Positions 33,269 to 43,400 of a stretch of 64,000 bases of DNA are shown in pieces. A program made the translations under genes and the position numbers. Every line of letters starts with the position of its first letter. Positions within the stretch are counted from its first letter, which is position 1. A model generated the notes under the pieces. That model saw only the letters and a list, made by a program, of their open reading frames with translations. It was not told the origin of the DNA and did no database searches. This DNA is from Ralstonia sp. ASV6 (GTDB lineage: Bacteria; Pseudomonadota; Gammaproteobacteria; Burkholderiales; Burkholderiaceae), in the NCBI RefSeq assembly GCF_016429285.1, contig NZ_JAELUI010000001.1, forward strand, positions 33,181 through 97,180. Reading direction: 5' to 3'.

Positions 33269-34963
33269 CTAGAACTCCACGCCCACCTGCGCCATGACCG
33301 CCGGTTGCTGACTCCGGAAGCCCGCCGGCTTGTACAGCGGCCAGCCGAACGACACGTCGTAGTTGAACGCCATGTAAGGCCCGGACGGCACGCGTCCACG
33401 CACCCCGACCACGGCTCCCACCAACTTGTCGCCAAGCAGGAATTCAGCGCTGGGGCCGTGCACCTTGCCCATATCGACACCGACATAGACGGCTTGACCC
33501 GCTACACGCCAAGCCAGTTCGTTACGCCAGAACCACCCATCCTCAGCCGCAAGCGTCAATTGGCCGTCGAAACCGCGCACGGTATAGCGGTTGCCGATGG
33601 TGAAGTAATCGCTGGGTAGCACGCGCGTGCGAGCGTGCTGGATAGACCAGTTGCTCGTGTACTCGAACACCTGGCTGGCCACTCTGAACGGCCAATACAG
33701 GCTCGCGTTGGCGGTCTCAACTTGTGAGCGCCCGCCATAGCCAGGGTCACCGACCACCACGCCCGGCACATTCGAGTGGTCAGGCAGCGTCTCTCGCCAC
33801 GCGAAGCCACCATCAAGCACAACCGGCCCGAGGTAGTGGCGATGCGACATCGAGGCCTCGTAGCCCACCACGTCGCGACGCTGGACAGCAATCTCAGTGT
33901 CTTCCAGGTAGTTTCGGTTGATTTTGCGGAAGACCTTGAACTGTGCGCCGGTGCGCGACGTCGCGTCGCGGTGCAGCACACCGCTGATGCCGGCATTCAC
34001 CTCTGAGCTATTGCCGCTGTAGACGATGGGCTCTTCGAACCCCGCCACCGTTTGGTTGTAGCGCGAGCGATTGGCACCGACGAAGAGCGTGGCATAGCCA
34101 ATCGGCACGCTCCAGTTGATGGAGTAGGAGCGCGTGCCCGCAGCTGTCGAGCCTCGGTCCGTATTGGAAGACGCGGAAATCGACAACTGGTCGTAGAGAT
34201 GCAGCGGCGAGTCGATGACCAGCGAACCGCTCATCTGATACTTGCCGGTCGACTTCAGGCCCGTGTTGTCCGCCGACAGCGACGCGTGCCAGCGCTTATC
34301 CGTGCCCGGCTTGAGCACGATGTCTGATTCGCCGACGCGCTCACCAGGAACGATGTCGAAGCTCGTCTGCGACTGGCCCGGCAGGCGACGGATGCTCTCT
34401 AGCGCTTGGTCCAAATCACGCTGGTTCAGCAAGTCTCCTGGACCAGCGAGCAACACCATGTGTGCCCAACCGATGTTGTCGTCCGAAGCATTGCGAATAG
34501 CCCCAATGCGCCCCGGCAGCACTTTGAGCAGCAACGTACCGCTGGCCAAGTTCTGCTTCGGGATAAGCACCCGCGAGGTGACATAGCCGCGCTCAATCAG
34601 GGCATTGTTTGCCTGCAGCTCAATAGCCTCCAACCCCTGCTTGCCAACACATTGGCCGTTGACGGGCTTGAGCAGGTCCGGCAACCACGAGAAGACGTTG
34701 TCCTCCAGCACGATGCCCTCAATCTGGAAACATGGCGTCTCCTTCGGCAGCGCTGATAGGGAGATAGCCTGTGCTGGTGCCGGTGGCGTGAAAACGTCTG
34801 GGCGTGCATTGGCACGCTCACGCGCTTGCTCGGCCTGCTGCTCTTGCAAGCGCTGGACTTCGGGACCAGGGCCGGTGATGGGTGCAGGCGCGACTTGCGC
34901 GAGTGCGAGCGAGCTAAGCGTGCCGACGTAGAGCGCGGCCGCGCGGGAAACGACAGACAACAT
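33269..34963 (-). CDS. bcpB: TpsB/FhaC-type outer membrane transporter of CDI locus 2 (BcpB)
   Basis: Same 564-residue length and architecture as the transporter at 3,038: signal peptide, POTRA region, barrel with TVRGF loop motif, terminal phenylalanine. The few replacements are scattered and mostly mild (for example QIQGI to QIEGI near residue 80, MLAFNY to YMAFNY late in the barrel). It is last in the second bcp operon. Because the TPS domains of the two BcpA proteins are also almost identical, either transporter should be able to export either exoprotein; that is inference. Confidence 0.95.
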   Translation of the reverse strand: MLSVVSRAAALYVGTLSSLALAQVAPAPITGPGPEVQRLQEQQAEQARERANARPDVFTPPAPAQAISLSALPKETPCFQIEGIVLEDNVFSWLPDLLKPVNGQCVGKQGLEAIELQANNALIERGYVTSRVLIPKQNLASGTLLLKVLPGRIGAIRNASDDNIGWAHMVLLAGPGDLLNQRDLDQALESIRRLPGQSQTSFDIVPGERVGESDIVLKPGTDKRWHASLSADNTGLKSTGKYQMSGSLVIDSPLHLYDQLSISASSNTDRGSTAAGTRSYSINWSVPIGYATLFVGANRSRYNQTVAGFEEPIVYSGNSSEVNAGISGVLHRDATSRTGAQFKVFRKINRNYLEDTEIAVQRRDVVGYEASMSHRHYLGPVVLDGGFAWRETLPDHSNVPGVVVGDPGYGGRSQVETANASLYWPFRVASQVFEYTSNWSIQHARTRVLPSDYFTIGNRYTVRGFDGQLTLAAEDGWFWRNELAWRVAGQAVYVGVDMGKVHGPSAEFLLGDKLVGAVVGVRGRVPSGPYMAFNYDVSFGWPLYKPAGFRSQQPAVMAQVGVEF

Positions 34964-34990
34964 GATTTGGAATTGTTAGAGGGTTACGGC

Positions 34991-35587
34991 TCAGTTAGTG
35001 CGGCTGGAGATGGGCTGCTGCGTGGGGAAGCACTTTTCCTTGTCGAACTTCTCGACTTTCTGCGTAATCGGTTCCCCGCCAGCATCGCTCATCTCAACCT
35101 TGCAACCACCAGGTGCGCGCACGAAACGCAGCGTGACCTCAGCGCGGTCAAAGGTGTAGACGTTCGGCACAAAACAATGCCACCACGTGGCGCCGTTTTC
35201 CCCTTGGTCGTAGATGTCAATGCGGACCGGCTCGCCGCGTGGCACCGCAAAGGTCGCAGCCTCCCGGTACGGCATCATTCCATTTGGCTGCCATCCGATA
35301 CGTTTGTCAGCTGATTCACAGTTGCCCGGCGTCTCTGCAATCAGCAAGTGCGCCGTGGAACTGTAGTCGTTCTGGAATGTGACACGCGTGGTTTGTTCCG
35401 TCGGCAGTGCAGGCGCTTCGTACTTGCCAAAGATGAACCAACCACAGCCGGAAAGCGTCGTGGTCGCGACGAGTACGGCACCCACGACCGCAATTCTTGC
35501 GCTGCGTGGGCCGTGTAGGTTGTTCCCAACCTGATTTTCCGCTCCGTGCCCCACTGCGGACGGTGCGTTAGACAGCGAAAACTTCAC
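34991..35587 (-). CDS. bcpO: Small lipoprotein of CDI locus 2 (BcpO)
   Basis: A 198-residue copy of the locus 1 lipoprotein with the same lipobox LSGC and the same spacing of cysteines; differences are confined to about a dozen positions. It overlaps the upstream 74-residue membrane gene by 4 bp and ends 27 bp before bcpB. Confidence 0.85.
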   Translation of the reverse strand: MKFSLSNAPSAVGHGAENQVGNNLHGPRSARIAVVGAVLVATTTLSGCGWFIFGKYEAPALPTEQTTRVTFQNDYSSTAHLLIAETPGNCESADKRIGWQPNGMMPYREAATFAVPRGEPVRIDIYDQGENGATWWHCFVPNVYTFDRAEVTLRFVRAPGGCKVEMSDAGGEPITQKVEKFDKEKCFPTQQPISSRTN

Positions 35588-35808
35588 CTTCCAACCCCTC
35601 TCTTATCTTTTTGGTCTTCACGGCTTCTCACGAAGGACAGGACACTTAGATATGCGGCGATGACCATTGACCAGAACAGGCAGAAATAGGCCAACGCCAC
35701 AAAGTGTTTGGTAGTTAGAGCAAATCCCAAGGCGCGAAAGAAAGCCAATCCAGCCAATAGCAGCCAAGGAGAGAGAACCGCTTTGATGAGCAACCAACCG
35801 GCTCTCAT
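35584..35808 (-). CDS. Two-helix small membrane protein, third of conserved triad (locus 2)
   Basis: The 74-residue counterpart of 5,352-5,576. Both helices and the charged C-terminus (EDQKDKRGVGR) are unchanged; substitutions sit mostly in the helices and swap one hydrophobic residue for another, which suggests selection on the protein. 4-bp overlaps on both sides. Confidence 0.8.
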   Translation of the reverse strand: MRAGWLLIKAVLSPWLLLAGLAFFRALGFALTTKHFVALAYFCLFWSMVIAAYLSVLSFVRSREDQKDKRGVGR

Positions 35809-36101
35809 TCCGGGCTGCCTTTCTTATGTTGGTACTGACGGCGAAGCAGCCGGACTGCGTGAATAAGTTCCAGTGCCAGCCAAATCGCCCCAACGAGTGT
35901 CATGACAACGACAACACCGTGATGCTTTGCCTCACTCGGAACGACGCTATCGCTGTGGAGCACGTTCGCGTTGAGCCACAGCATCCAATCACGAAGCCAA
36001 TAGGTGGCACCCATGACGACCAAACAGCAGGTCAAGCGAAAAGCAATGCCTTTCCAGCCTGGATGCTCTACTGCTCGGTCAAGGCATGCGAATGGGTTCA
36101 C
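35805..36101 (-). CDS. Two-helix 98-residue membrane protein, second of conserved triad (locus 2)
   Basis: Here the start is an ATG that overlaps the previous stop as ATGA, which fixes the start of the GTG-initiated copy in locus 1. The sequence is otherwise almost identical to it, including the LRDWMLWLNANVLHSDS segment between the helices. Confidence 0.82.
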   Translation of the reverse strand: MNPFACLDRAVEHPGWKGIAFRLTCCLVVMGATYWLRDWMLWLNANVLHSDSVVPSEAKHHGVVVVMTLVGAIWLALELIHAVRLLRRQYQHKKGSPE

Positions 36102-36313
36102 TTAGATTCTCGTTTGCGCTTCTGCGTCTTCCATTGAAGGAACCCGAACCAAAGCGCAAACGCCAGCGACTGGAATGTGCACACCAGGGCCAAGTAGGCA
36201 AAGTGTCGCTCGGTCAGAGGGACTCCAACCAACCGAAAGGCTCCTCCTCCGATGAACAACACCCAGGGAGCGAGCACCACGCTGCTAAGGTCAACCACTT
36301 TTCGCCAATTCAC
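36098..36313 (-). CDS. Two-helix 71-residue membrane protein, first of conserved triad (locus 2)
   Basis: Counterpart of 5,866-6,081, more diverged than its two neighbours in the N-terminal half but with the same C-terminal block FALWFGFLQWKTQKRKRES. First gene after the exchange cassette. Confidence 0.78.
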   Translation of the reverse strand: MNWRKVVDLSSVVLAPWVLFIGGGAFRLVGVPLTERHFAYLALVCTFQSLAFALWFGFLQWKTQKRKRESK

Positions 36314-36392
36314 CTTGTTGGTGTCTCAACGTTGCAAGAGAGCTCTGCGCGGCTCAACTGAGCATCAGTCATTCGCCTCCATGCCACGCCGC

Positions 36393-36518
36393 CTACTGCC
36401 AGCCAAAAACATTCTTCAAAATCACATAGGCGATGAAAATCATGCCAATTGCAAAACATGTCCACCAGATGATTTTTTGCTTTTTCGTTTGAGGAGAAGA
36501 ACCAATTGATGCCCCCAT
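36393..36518 (-). CDS. 41-residue single-helix membrane peptide (locus 2 cassette)
   Basis: ATG 36,518 opens a 41-codon frame: a short polar start (SSPQTKKQK), one hydrophobic helix (about residues 18-35) and the end KNVFGWQ. It is of the same build as the 43- and 45-residue peptides of these loci but without clear sequence identity. The ribosome binding site (AAAGGGG) is somewhat distant. It lies in the AT-rich, locus-specific cassette. Confidence 0.55.
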   Translation of the reverse strand: MGASIGSSPQTKKQKIIWWTCFAIGMIFIAYVILKNVFGWQ

Positions 36519-36614
36519 GATATGCCAAGAAACCCCTTTGTCTTCACTCAATATGTGCGCCGTTTAAAGATATTATCAGATGGAAAAAGTGAGATATTTT
36601 CTACAAATTCTCCC

Positions 36615-36746
36615 TCAAAAAAACCTGGCCTTGATTAGAAATAATCCAATAACAGCCAAGCCAAATAAAACGCACACTCGATAAATCCATCTTTGCAGCT
36701 TGGATAGTTTCTCGTACTCGTCTGGCCTAAACGATGGTCCTGCCAT
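36615..36746 (-). CDS. 43-residue single-helix membrane peptide (locus 2 cassette)
   Basis: ATG 36,746, with GAGGT five bases upstream, lies 32 bp after the immunity gene. Polar N-terminus MAGPSFRPDE, basic KLQRW, one hydrophobic helix (about 21-38), end KARFF. The start MA(A/G)P...PD(D)E, the helix position and the K..F end match the 45-residue peptide of locus 1, so these two are probably homologous. The surrounding DNA is clearly richer in AT than the bcp backbone. Confidence 0.65.
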   Translation of the reverse strand: MAGPSFRPDEYEKLSKLQRWIYRVCVLFGLAVIGLFLIKARFF

Positions 36747-36778
36747 AGCTACCTCAATGAGCCAGCTTCCTTTGCCGG

Positions 36779-37411
36779 CTACTTAACCAGCCTCGCGATA
36801 AATTCATTGGTGGACGACGAAACTCTCCGATCACCGAGAGAAATTTCGATACCTGACTTGTCGTAGGAGACGGAAGTCCCAACCGGCAATGCAAGGAATG
36901 CCACCACCTCGGAGCGGCCAACTGCGATCTCGAATAGCGAACAATGCTTTCCGCCCGCTGGCTCAGGGTCCTTAAATAGCCATCCAGAATCCGTGGCAAC
37001 GTCGACAAGCTCCCGCTCCATGTAGAACTTGTCGCTGCTAAAGAAATCTGCCGACACAACACCGGACTGATTCAGCGCAGGAAACACGGGATCAACGCCC
37101 AGTTGAGCACAGGTTTCTCGCTGAAGCATCAAGTGACGGATAGTTGTACTGGCTCCTCGCGTCCAATTGATCGGTACGGAATCGAACCTTGGCTCCCACA
37201 CCTCCAGATCGCCGCGTGAGTCCTGGCACAGCTTCACCATCATCCAGCCTATCTGCACCAGTTGGTTGTCGCTGAAAACAACTCCGGCAGCGACTTCCCC
37301 TTCAAAATAAGACAGAATCCAGTCGAACCCTATCCCCAAGTCCGAGGCAACTGCGACGACGATGTTGGGGTGGTTGTATCGCTGGCGTAGGTTGGTTCGG
37401 TATTCGATCAT
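36779..37411 (-). CDS. bcpI: Immunity protein of locus 2, Imm33/DUF2185-like (BcpI)
   Basis: A 210-residue cytoplasmic protein whose ATG follows the bcpA stop by one base. Features that recall Imm33-type immunity proteins are NHPNIVVAV at the start, IGWMM, WEPRFDSVPINW, RHLMLQ, FPAL, DSGWLF and CSLFE before a final FLALP block. No signal peptide or helix. CDI immunity proteins bind and block the toxin tip of the BcpA made by the same cell; here the tip is an HNH nuclease. The family call is from memory of the pattern, the immunity role from position. Confidence 0.75.
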   Translation of the reverse strand: MIEYRTNLRQRYNHPNIVVAVASDLGIGFDWILSYFEGEVAAGVVFSDNQLVQIGWMMVKLCQDSRGDLEVWEPRFDSVPINWTRGASTTIRHLMLQRETCAQLGVDPVFPALNQSGVVSADFFSSDKFYMERELVDVATDSGWLFKDPEPAGGKHCSLFEIAVGRSEVVAFLALPVGTSVSYDKSGIEISLGDRRVSSSTNEFIARLVK

Positions 37412-37412
37412 C

Positions 37413-40400
37413 TCAACGACTTCCCCTCAGGGAGTTTATGCGGTTCGTGATATAGCTTCTGATCGTTTCAGCTTGGCGAGCGCTATCTTGGATATACCCG
37501 GGGTCAAGCGGTTGCCCCTTGTATGTCTGCCAATCACCGGGCATCTGCGCTCCCTTGGACGAGTTGAAACTGGTCGGAAGCCCTTGCGTGTTTACCGGGT
37601 CGTTCAGAATTGCACTTTGCTGTGCGGGCGTCAACTGATCGAACCCCGGCTGGTCCTTGATCCATTTCTGCGGAACGATGTGATCTGCTGCCAATCGTTC
37701 ATCTGTTCGCACTACCTTTCCGGTAAGTGGGTCGACGTAGGAGCCGCTGGCATTGGCGTTCTCTCGCATCGACGAATTTGGCGAAGTAACTTTGGTGCTT
37801 TGTCCGCCTGACGAGGTGTCAGAAGCCTTGTCACCCACCTGACTTGCGCTATCGCCGCCGCCAGACGCCGCGATCGCATTCCTCGGCACATACCCCGGCG
37901 CCCCAACGCCAATTTGCGGCACCGCGCCTGATGTGCCCCCCCCTGCAAGCGCGGGCGACGCACCAGGGGCCTGCGGCCCACCGCCTTCGATAGCAACAAT
38001 CGCTCCCAGTCCGTTTGCGATTCCTCGCAGGAGCAGCTCTTTGTTCGACGGCGAGTTCTTACTGCCACCGTCGTTGATTGCTTGCAGATCGTTGGGATCG
38101 GTCTTCTTGCTGCCGGGTGGTGGCGGAAGAATCCCGCTCAAGGCGTAGTTCACCGAACCCAACGGGTCTGTCACGGTGTTCACAACAGCATCTATCAACC
38201 GCTGCATGACCGTACCGTTGCCGCCTTGGCAATTGCCGGTCCCGCAATCTCTATCACGGTTGTATAGGTCGACGTTTGAGCCCGCAACGGCTCCGGAATT
38301 TCCGCCAACCAGCGCCCCCGCAGTACCAGCCAATGCATTAGCCACCACGTTGCCCAGCAGGCGGTCGGCATCTGCGTTCCCCGTTGTTCCTTGGAACGCG
38401 TTGCTGACACTATTGAGGTTGCCCGCAAGCGTGGCAGATGCTCCTGCGCCTGCGGCGCCACCTAAAGCGTTCCCTCCTCCGAGGCCCGCAAGCACACCGC
38501 CAGCAACAGTGTGAAGAGCAACGCGGTTCCACCCACCTTCATCCCAGTTCTTGGCCTCTTGCAAATACTGCGCCGCCAACTCCGGATTGTTGTCGGCGGC
38601 GGCTTGCTTCGCCGCATCCTTTGCGGCATCTCGCTTCTGGTCTGCATACTGACCAATGCGAGTTGCCACGGCCTCACCGGCCGCCTGCGCTGCGGCCATC
38701 ATGTCGGCCTGATTGTTTAGTAGGTTCTGCAGGTCAGGCGTCTTGCCAACCTTGCCATTCGTGCTGGTTGTGTCACGGCTCAGGCTAGCTAGGTCTTGCT
38801 TCTGGCTAGCCTGGTCAGTAATCGTGATGGTGCCCTGCGAGACGGCGCTGCGTGTGGTCGCACTCTCACTGCCACTGTCGTTTTGGCTAAGCATCGGCGT
38901 CAAGCCACCGCTGTTCTTCACCGATTCGTTACCAGTGGTCTTGTAGTTATTTCCACCATTGCCCAGGGACCCACCAAGGCTGAAGCCGCTGCTGGACGCG
39001 CTGTAGTCCGAGTGGTTCTGAATGTCCGAGAAGGTGAGCGTGCCCGTGGTCAGTTGGTTCTTGTCAGGCGTGGCCGTACTGGCGATGTACGCGCCCTTGA
39101 GGTCCGTGTTGCCCTTGACGTTGATGTCAAAGCCGCCTGCACCGGCCTGGATACCCGATTGCTCGTTCACGCCAGCATAGTTGCCATTCGCGTTGCCATT
39201 GCTATGGCTAAAGCTACCGCTGACGCCTCCCATGCTTGCGCTGAATCCGCCGCCAGAGCTTTCCTGGTGAGCTGTGCTGCGGCTGGAGTCTTGGGTGCTC
39301 GCAACGTTGAGATTCCCGCCGATGTTAGCAAGAACCTTATCGGCGTTCACGTTGGCGCCGACGATGTTGGTATCGCCGCCGCTCACGATAGTCACGGTGT
39401 CGCTGGCATTGATGTGCGTGTTGTTTTGCGTCTGCGCATCCGAGTTCGCATCGCCATGCGCCTTCGACATCGAGGCTGACACGCCAAATCCGCCCGAACC
39501 GTATGACACACCAACGCTCGCACTCTTGGATTCGTTGGTGCTGCGCGTGCTGTCCGTGTCCGTACTGCCCGTCAGGTTGACCTGATTCTTGGCTTGCAGC
39601 AGCACATTCTTCGCGTTGACATCGGAACCAACGATATTGATGTTGCCGCTGCCCGGTGTGCCATCCCCCGTTGCCACGAATGCAGTCGTACCACCGGCCT
39701 TGATGCTGCTGCCATTGTTCTGGGTGCTGTCTTCCTTGAACGTCGTCTTGCTCGACGACGAGCCCCAGCTCAACTCGACCTTGGCTTCAATCTCTCCCTT
39801 GGGGTCCTTCAGCGCACTGTCCAATCCCTTGACTGCGCCAAAGGCATCCATCGCACCGCTCGCAGCCGCAATCCCATGCAAGGCCGCTGCCCGCTTGTCC
39901 TGGCTATTGCCCGCTGCCTCACCTTGCTGCTGAACGTTCTGCAGAGCATCCAGCACAGGCGACTTCACCGCCAGCGTGAAGCCCGAGCTCTTGATTTCAT
40001 GCGTCTCGTCGTGATGACGGTCAGTAGTTGCAGCGTCGATGGTCACGTTCTGACCGATACCCGTCACGTTCTGGCCAGCGACCACGTCCGAGCCAGTGAT
40101 ATGCAGATTACGGCCCGCCTGCATGTTCACGCTGCCGTCGGTGCTGCCAATGAGGCTACCTTGCGACCCACGAACGGTATCGTTGGTCGTGTCGGTCGTC
40201 TGGTTAGTGCCATACGAGATGCCTGCGCCCGCACTGCCCAGACCACTCTTCTTCACGTCCTTAAAGTGAGACTCGCTGGTGGCGGTATCCGCCGTCGTGA
40301 TGGTCAGGTCGCGACCTGCCGACAGGTTTACGTCGCCTGTACCCGCAACGGTCGCGGCCTTGGCCGTTATGTCACGGCCTGCAGCCACGGTCACCGTATC

Positions 40401-43400
40401 GCCAGACAGTGTGGTGCCCACAGCGTTGGTCTGACCCGCCGAATCAATGGTGTGCGTGGTCTTAGACGAAAGGAAGCCAGTTTCCTTCTGATAGTGCTCG
40501 TCACGAACGTCTTGATGGCTCTGGCCCGCGTTGAGGTTCACGTCACGCCCCGCGGCCACCTGGATACCGCCCGTCGTGGCGTTGGCGTACGCGGCAGTGG
40601 CGTTCACATCTTGACCCGCACCGATGGCGACGTTCCCACCAGCCTGGATTTGCGTGCCGGCATCGGAATACGACGAGCGGTCCGAACGGTTCTTATCCCC
40701 CCAGACGATGTGCTCTTCATTCGACTGCCGCACCGCAGTCAGGTTGACATCGCGGTTGGCCGTGATGGTGGCGTTACCCGCCGTGTTGATGGCAACGGCC
40801 GCCAGATTGGCATCACGACCGGCCTGGATGGACAGTGCACCCGCATCGATGCTCGCCACCTGGTTGATGTTCGTACCCGTGGTCGTGAGGTTCTTCGTTT
40901 GAACCGTCGTGCTGGTCAGGTTCACATCGCGCCCGGCCGCCAGCAGCACCTGGTCACCCTGGATATGGCCACCGAGGTTGTTGATGTCTTGTTTGGCCTG
41001 AGCCAGCAGCGTGCTACCCGCCAGCGTGCCGGTGTTGACGATGTTGTCTGCGGTCACCACCGTCACGTTGCGGCTGGCGATGGTGCCGCTGTTCGTGGCG
41101 TCGCCCTTGGCATTGAAGCTGACGTTGTTCCCCGCCATCAGCGTGCCGCCACCCGTGATGTCGGTGTCCTTGGCGCGCAGGTAGACCTGCGGCACCAGCA
41201 CGTCCTGCTTGCTGCCGTCGGCCAGCGTCACCGTTTGCTTGACCATCCACACGATGTCGCTGGTGAGCTGCGCCATCTGGGCTTCGGTCAGTGCCGTGCC
41301 AACGTTCAAGCCAAAGGCCTTGCCTGCGGCAACACCGTTGGCCAGCAGTGCCTTGTACTCGTCTTCATTGCTGGTGTAGTCGCCAATGAAGCGCTGGCCT
41401 GTGGCCCGGATGATTTGCTGCTGAATCAGTTGCTGCTCGTAGAAACCATCACCGATGCGCTTGAGCGTGGCACCCGGGTCGTTGCGGAACTGCACCAGCA
41501 TGGCGTCGCTCGACGTCCACTGGCGGAAGTTCGTGAAGCGCGGGTCGGTTTCCACCAGCACGCTACTACCCGGGTCGCTGATGATGCGATAGAGCGCGTT
41601 GTTGGGCAGTGTGAGGTTCGGCACCACGGTGCGGATGACCACGTTGCCGGGCAGCGTCACGGACGTCGTCGCGGCACTGACGGAGCCGCCAGCAGGTGTG
41701 GCAATGGACGCAGTCTGGATGTGCATGACTCCGCTGTTGGGCACCGTCACCGATGCACCACCAGGCTGCACCGTGTCGCCGCCAATCGCCTTATAGTCCG
41801 CAACGGCCGCGCCGCTGCCATTACCCAGGCCCGCCTTGGTCGACACCGCAACGGATTTAACCGTGGGCTGGCTGTTCGGACCGGAGCCGTTGGTGGGGCT
41901 CACATCCAGCTGGTAGTTGGTCTGGATGGTCTGCCCTTGCCATGGGCTCTGGTTGTACTGGCGGTGGTCGGACGAGAATGCGCCGCCTCCGCCGACATAG
42001 GTGTATTGAGCGGTTCCGCTCGTCGTGACGGTTTGCGTACCCTGCATCCCAACGTTGACCGGCCGCGTGCCAATCACGTTACTACCAGTCAGGTCGCCGC
42101 CCGCCACCATCTGGCTGGCCACGTTGTTCACCACGCTGGCGTTCAACGTCATGTTGCCACCGGACGTAATCATTCCAGGGTCGCTTTGCGTGACCACCGT
42201 GCGGGTAATCTGCTGCGTGCCGTCGTAGATGGTGAAGCTTTCGACCTGGCGATTGCGGAGGTCGGTGTTGAACGCCGTGATGGCGTTGTTCAGCACCTGG
42301 TATTGCGCAACGGCGGCGTCATGTCGCTGCTGCCACGCGGTTAGGTCCGCTTGATACTGCGCGTACTGCTGATAGGTGCTCGGGTCTGGCTGTGTGCCAA
42401 TTTCCTGCGGCGGCGCGATGCCAAATACACCCCAGATGGCGTCCGTGGTCTTGTAGAGGAACTGCTCCGGATAGCTCGACACCGTGCAGGAATCAGCGCT
42501 GCAGGGCATCTCCGGCACATAGGCCACGGTGGGCTGACGCCCGTCGTTGGTGTAGTTGAACGGGGGCCCGAAGCGGTTGAACGGATATTGCGTGGACGGC
42601 AACACCATGACGCCCAGACGCGAGTCGCCCAGCCACTGCCAATCCGTCCCAGGCGCGCTGGTACCCGGGCCCGTCTGCATAAACATGACTGTGGTCGGGT
42701 CGATGTCCTGCGTCGACCCATTCAGCCGATACGACACGACGTGGGTACCCGGCGACGTCTGGTTTGTCGTCGCAAAGTGATTGTTCTGGTTGTTGATTTG
42801 CGCGGCCGCAATCGTCAGGTTGCCGTCGGCGTTGATGGTCGCCGAGCCATTGGTCACGTTCTGAGCCGAACCAGTCGCGTGGTTGCTCGCGTCGAGCGCC
42901 CCGCCAACACGCATGTTGCCAATCGCATAGATAAGCGCATGTTCCTGGTTGTTGAGCGTCTGCACGCCCAGGTCCATGTCGCCACGGCTGGCGATGACAC
43001 CCGCCACGCCACTACCGTTGACGGTGTTCGTCAGCGTGTTGGCAGCAATCGAGACCGAATCCCCATACAGGCGCCCTGTGTTGACGACGTTGTTCGCTCT
43101 TACGACGGTCGCGCCACCGTCGATGAGGCCGTCGTTGGACAGCGTGCCCTGGGCGGTCAGCGTGTTCGATACCGTGCCAATCAGTTGGCCGCTTTGCGTG
43201 TTGGTGATGTTGTTGGCCGACACCGCCAGGTTGCGGCCGGCGGACATCGTGCCCGAGTTGGTGACATTACCCGTCGTCGTCACGGAAACGTCTTGCCCGG
43301 CAGCCAGCGTGCCGCTGTTGTTGTAGTCCGACTGCAGGTTCAGAGACACACTGCCTTGCGACTGCACCGTACCGTCACCGCTCATCTGGCCGGCCGTCAC

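Noticed and set aside
36310..36528. 72-codon frame over the 41-residue peptide gene
   Set aside because: It overlaps the well-kept 71-residue gene start and the membrane peptide in a different frame, and its product is not hydrophobic or protein-like.
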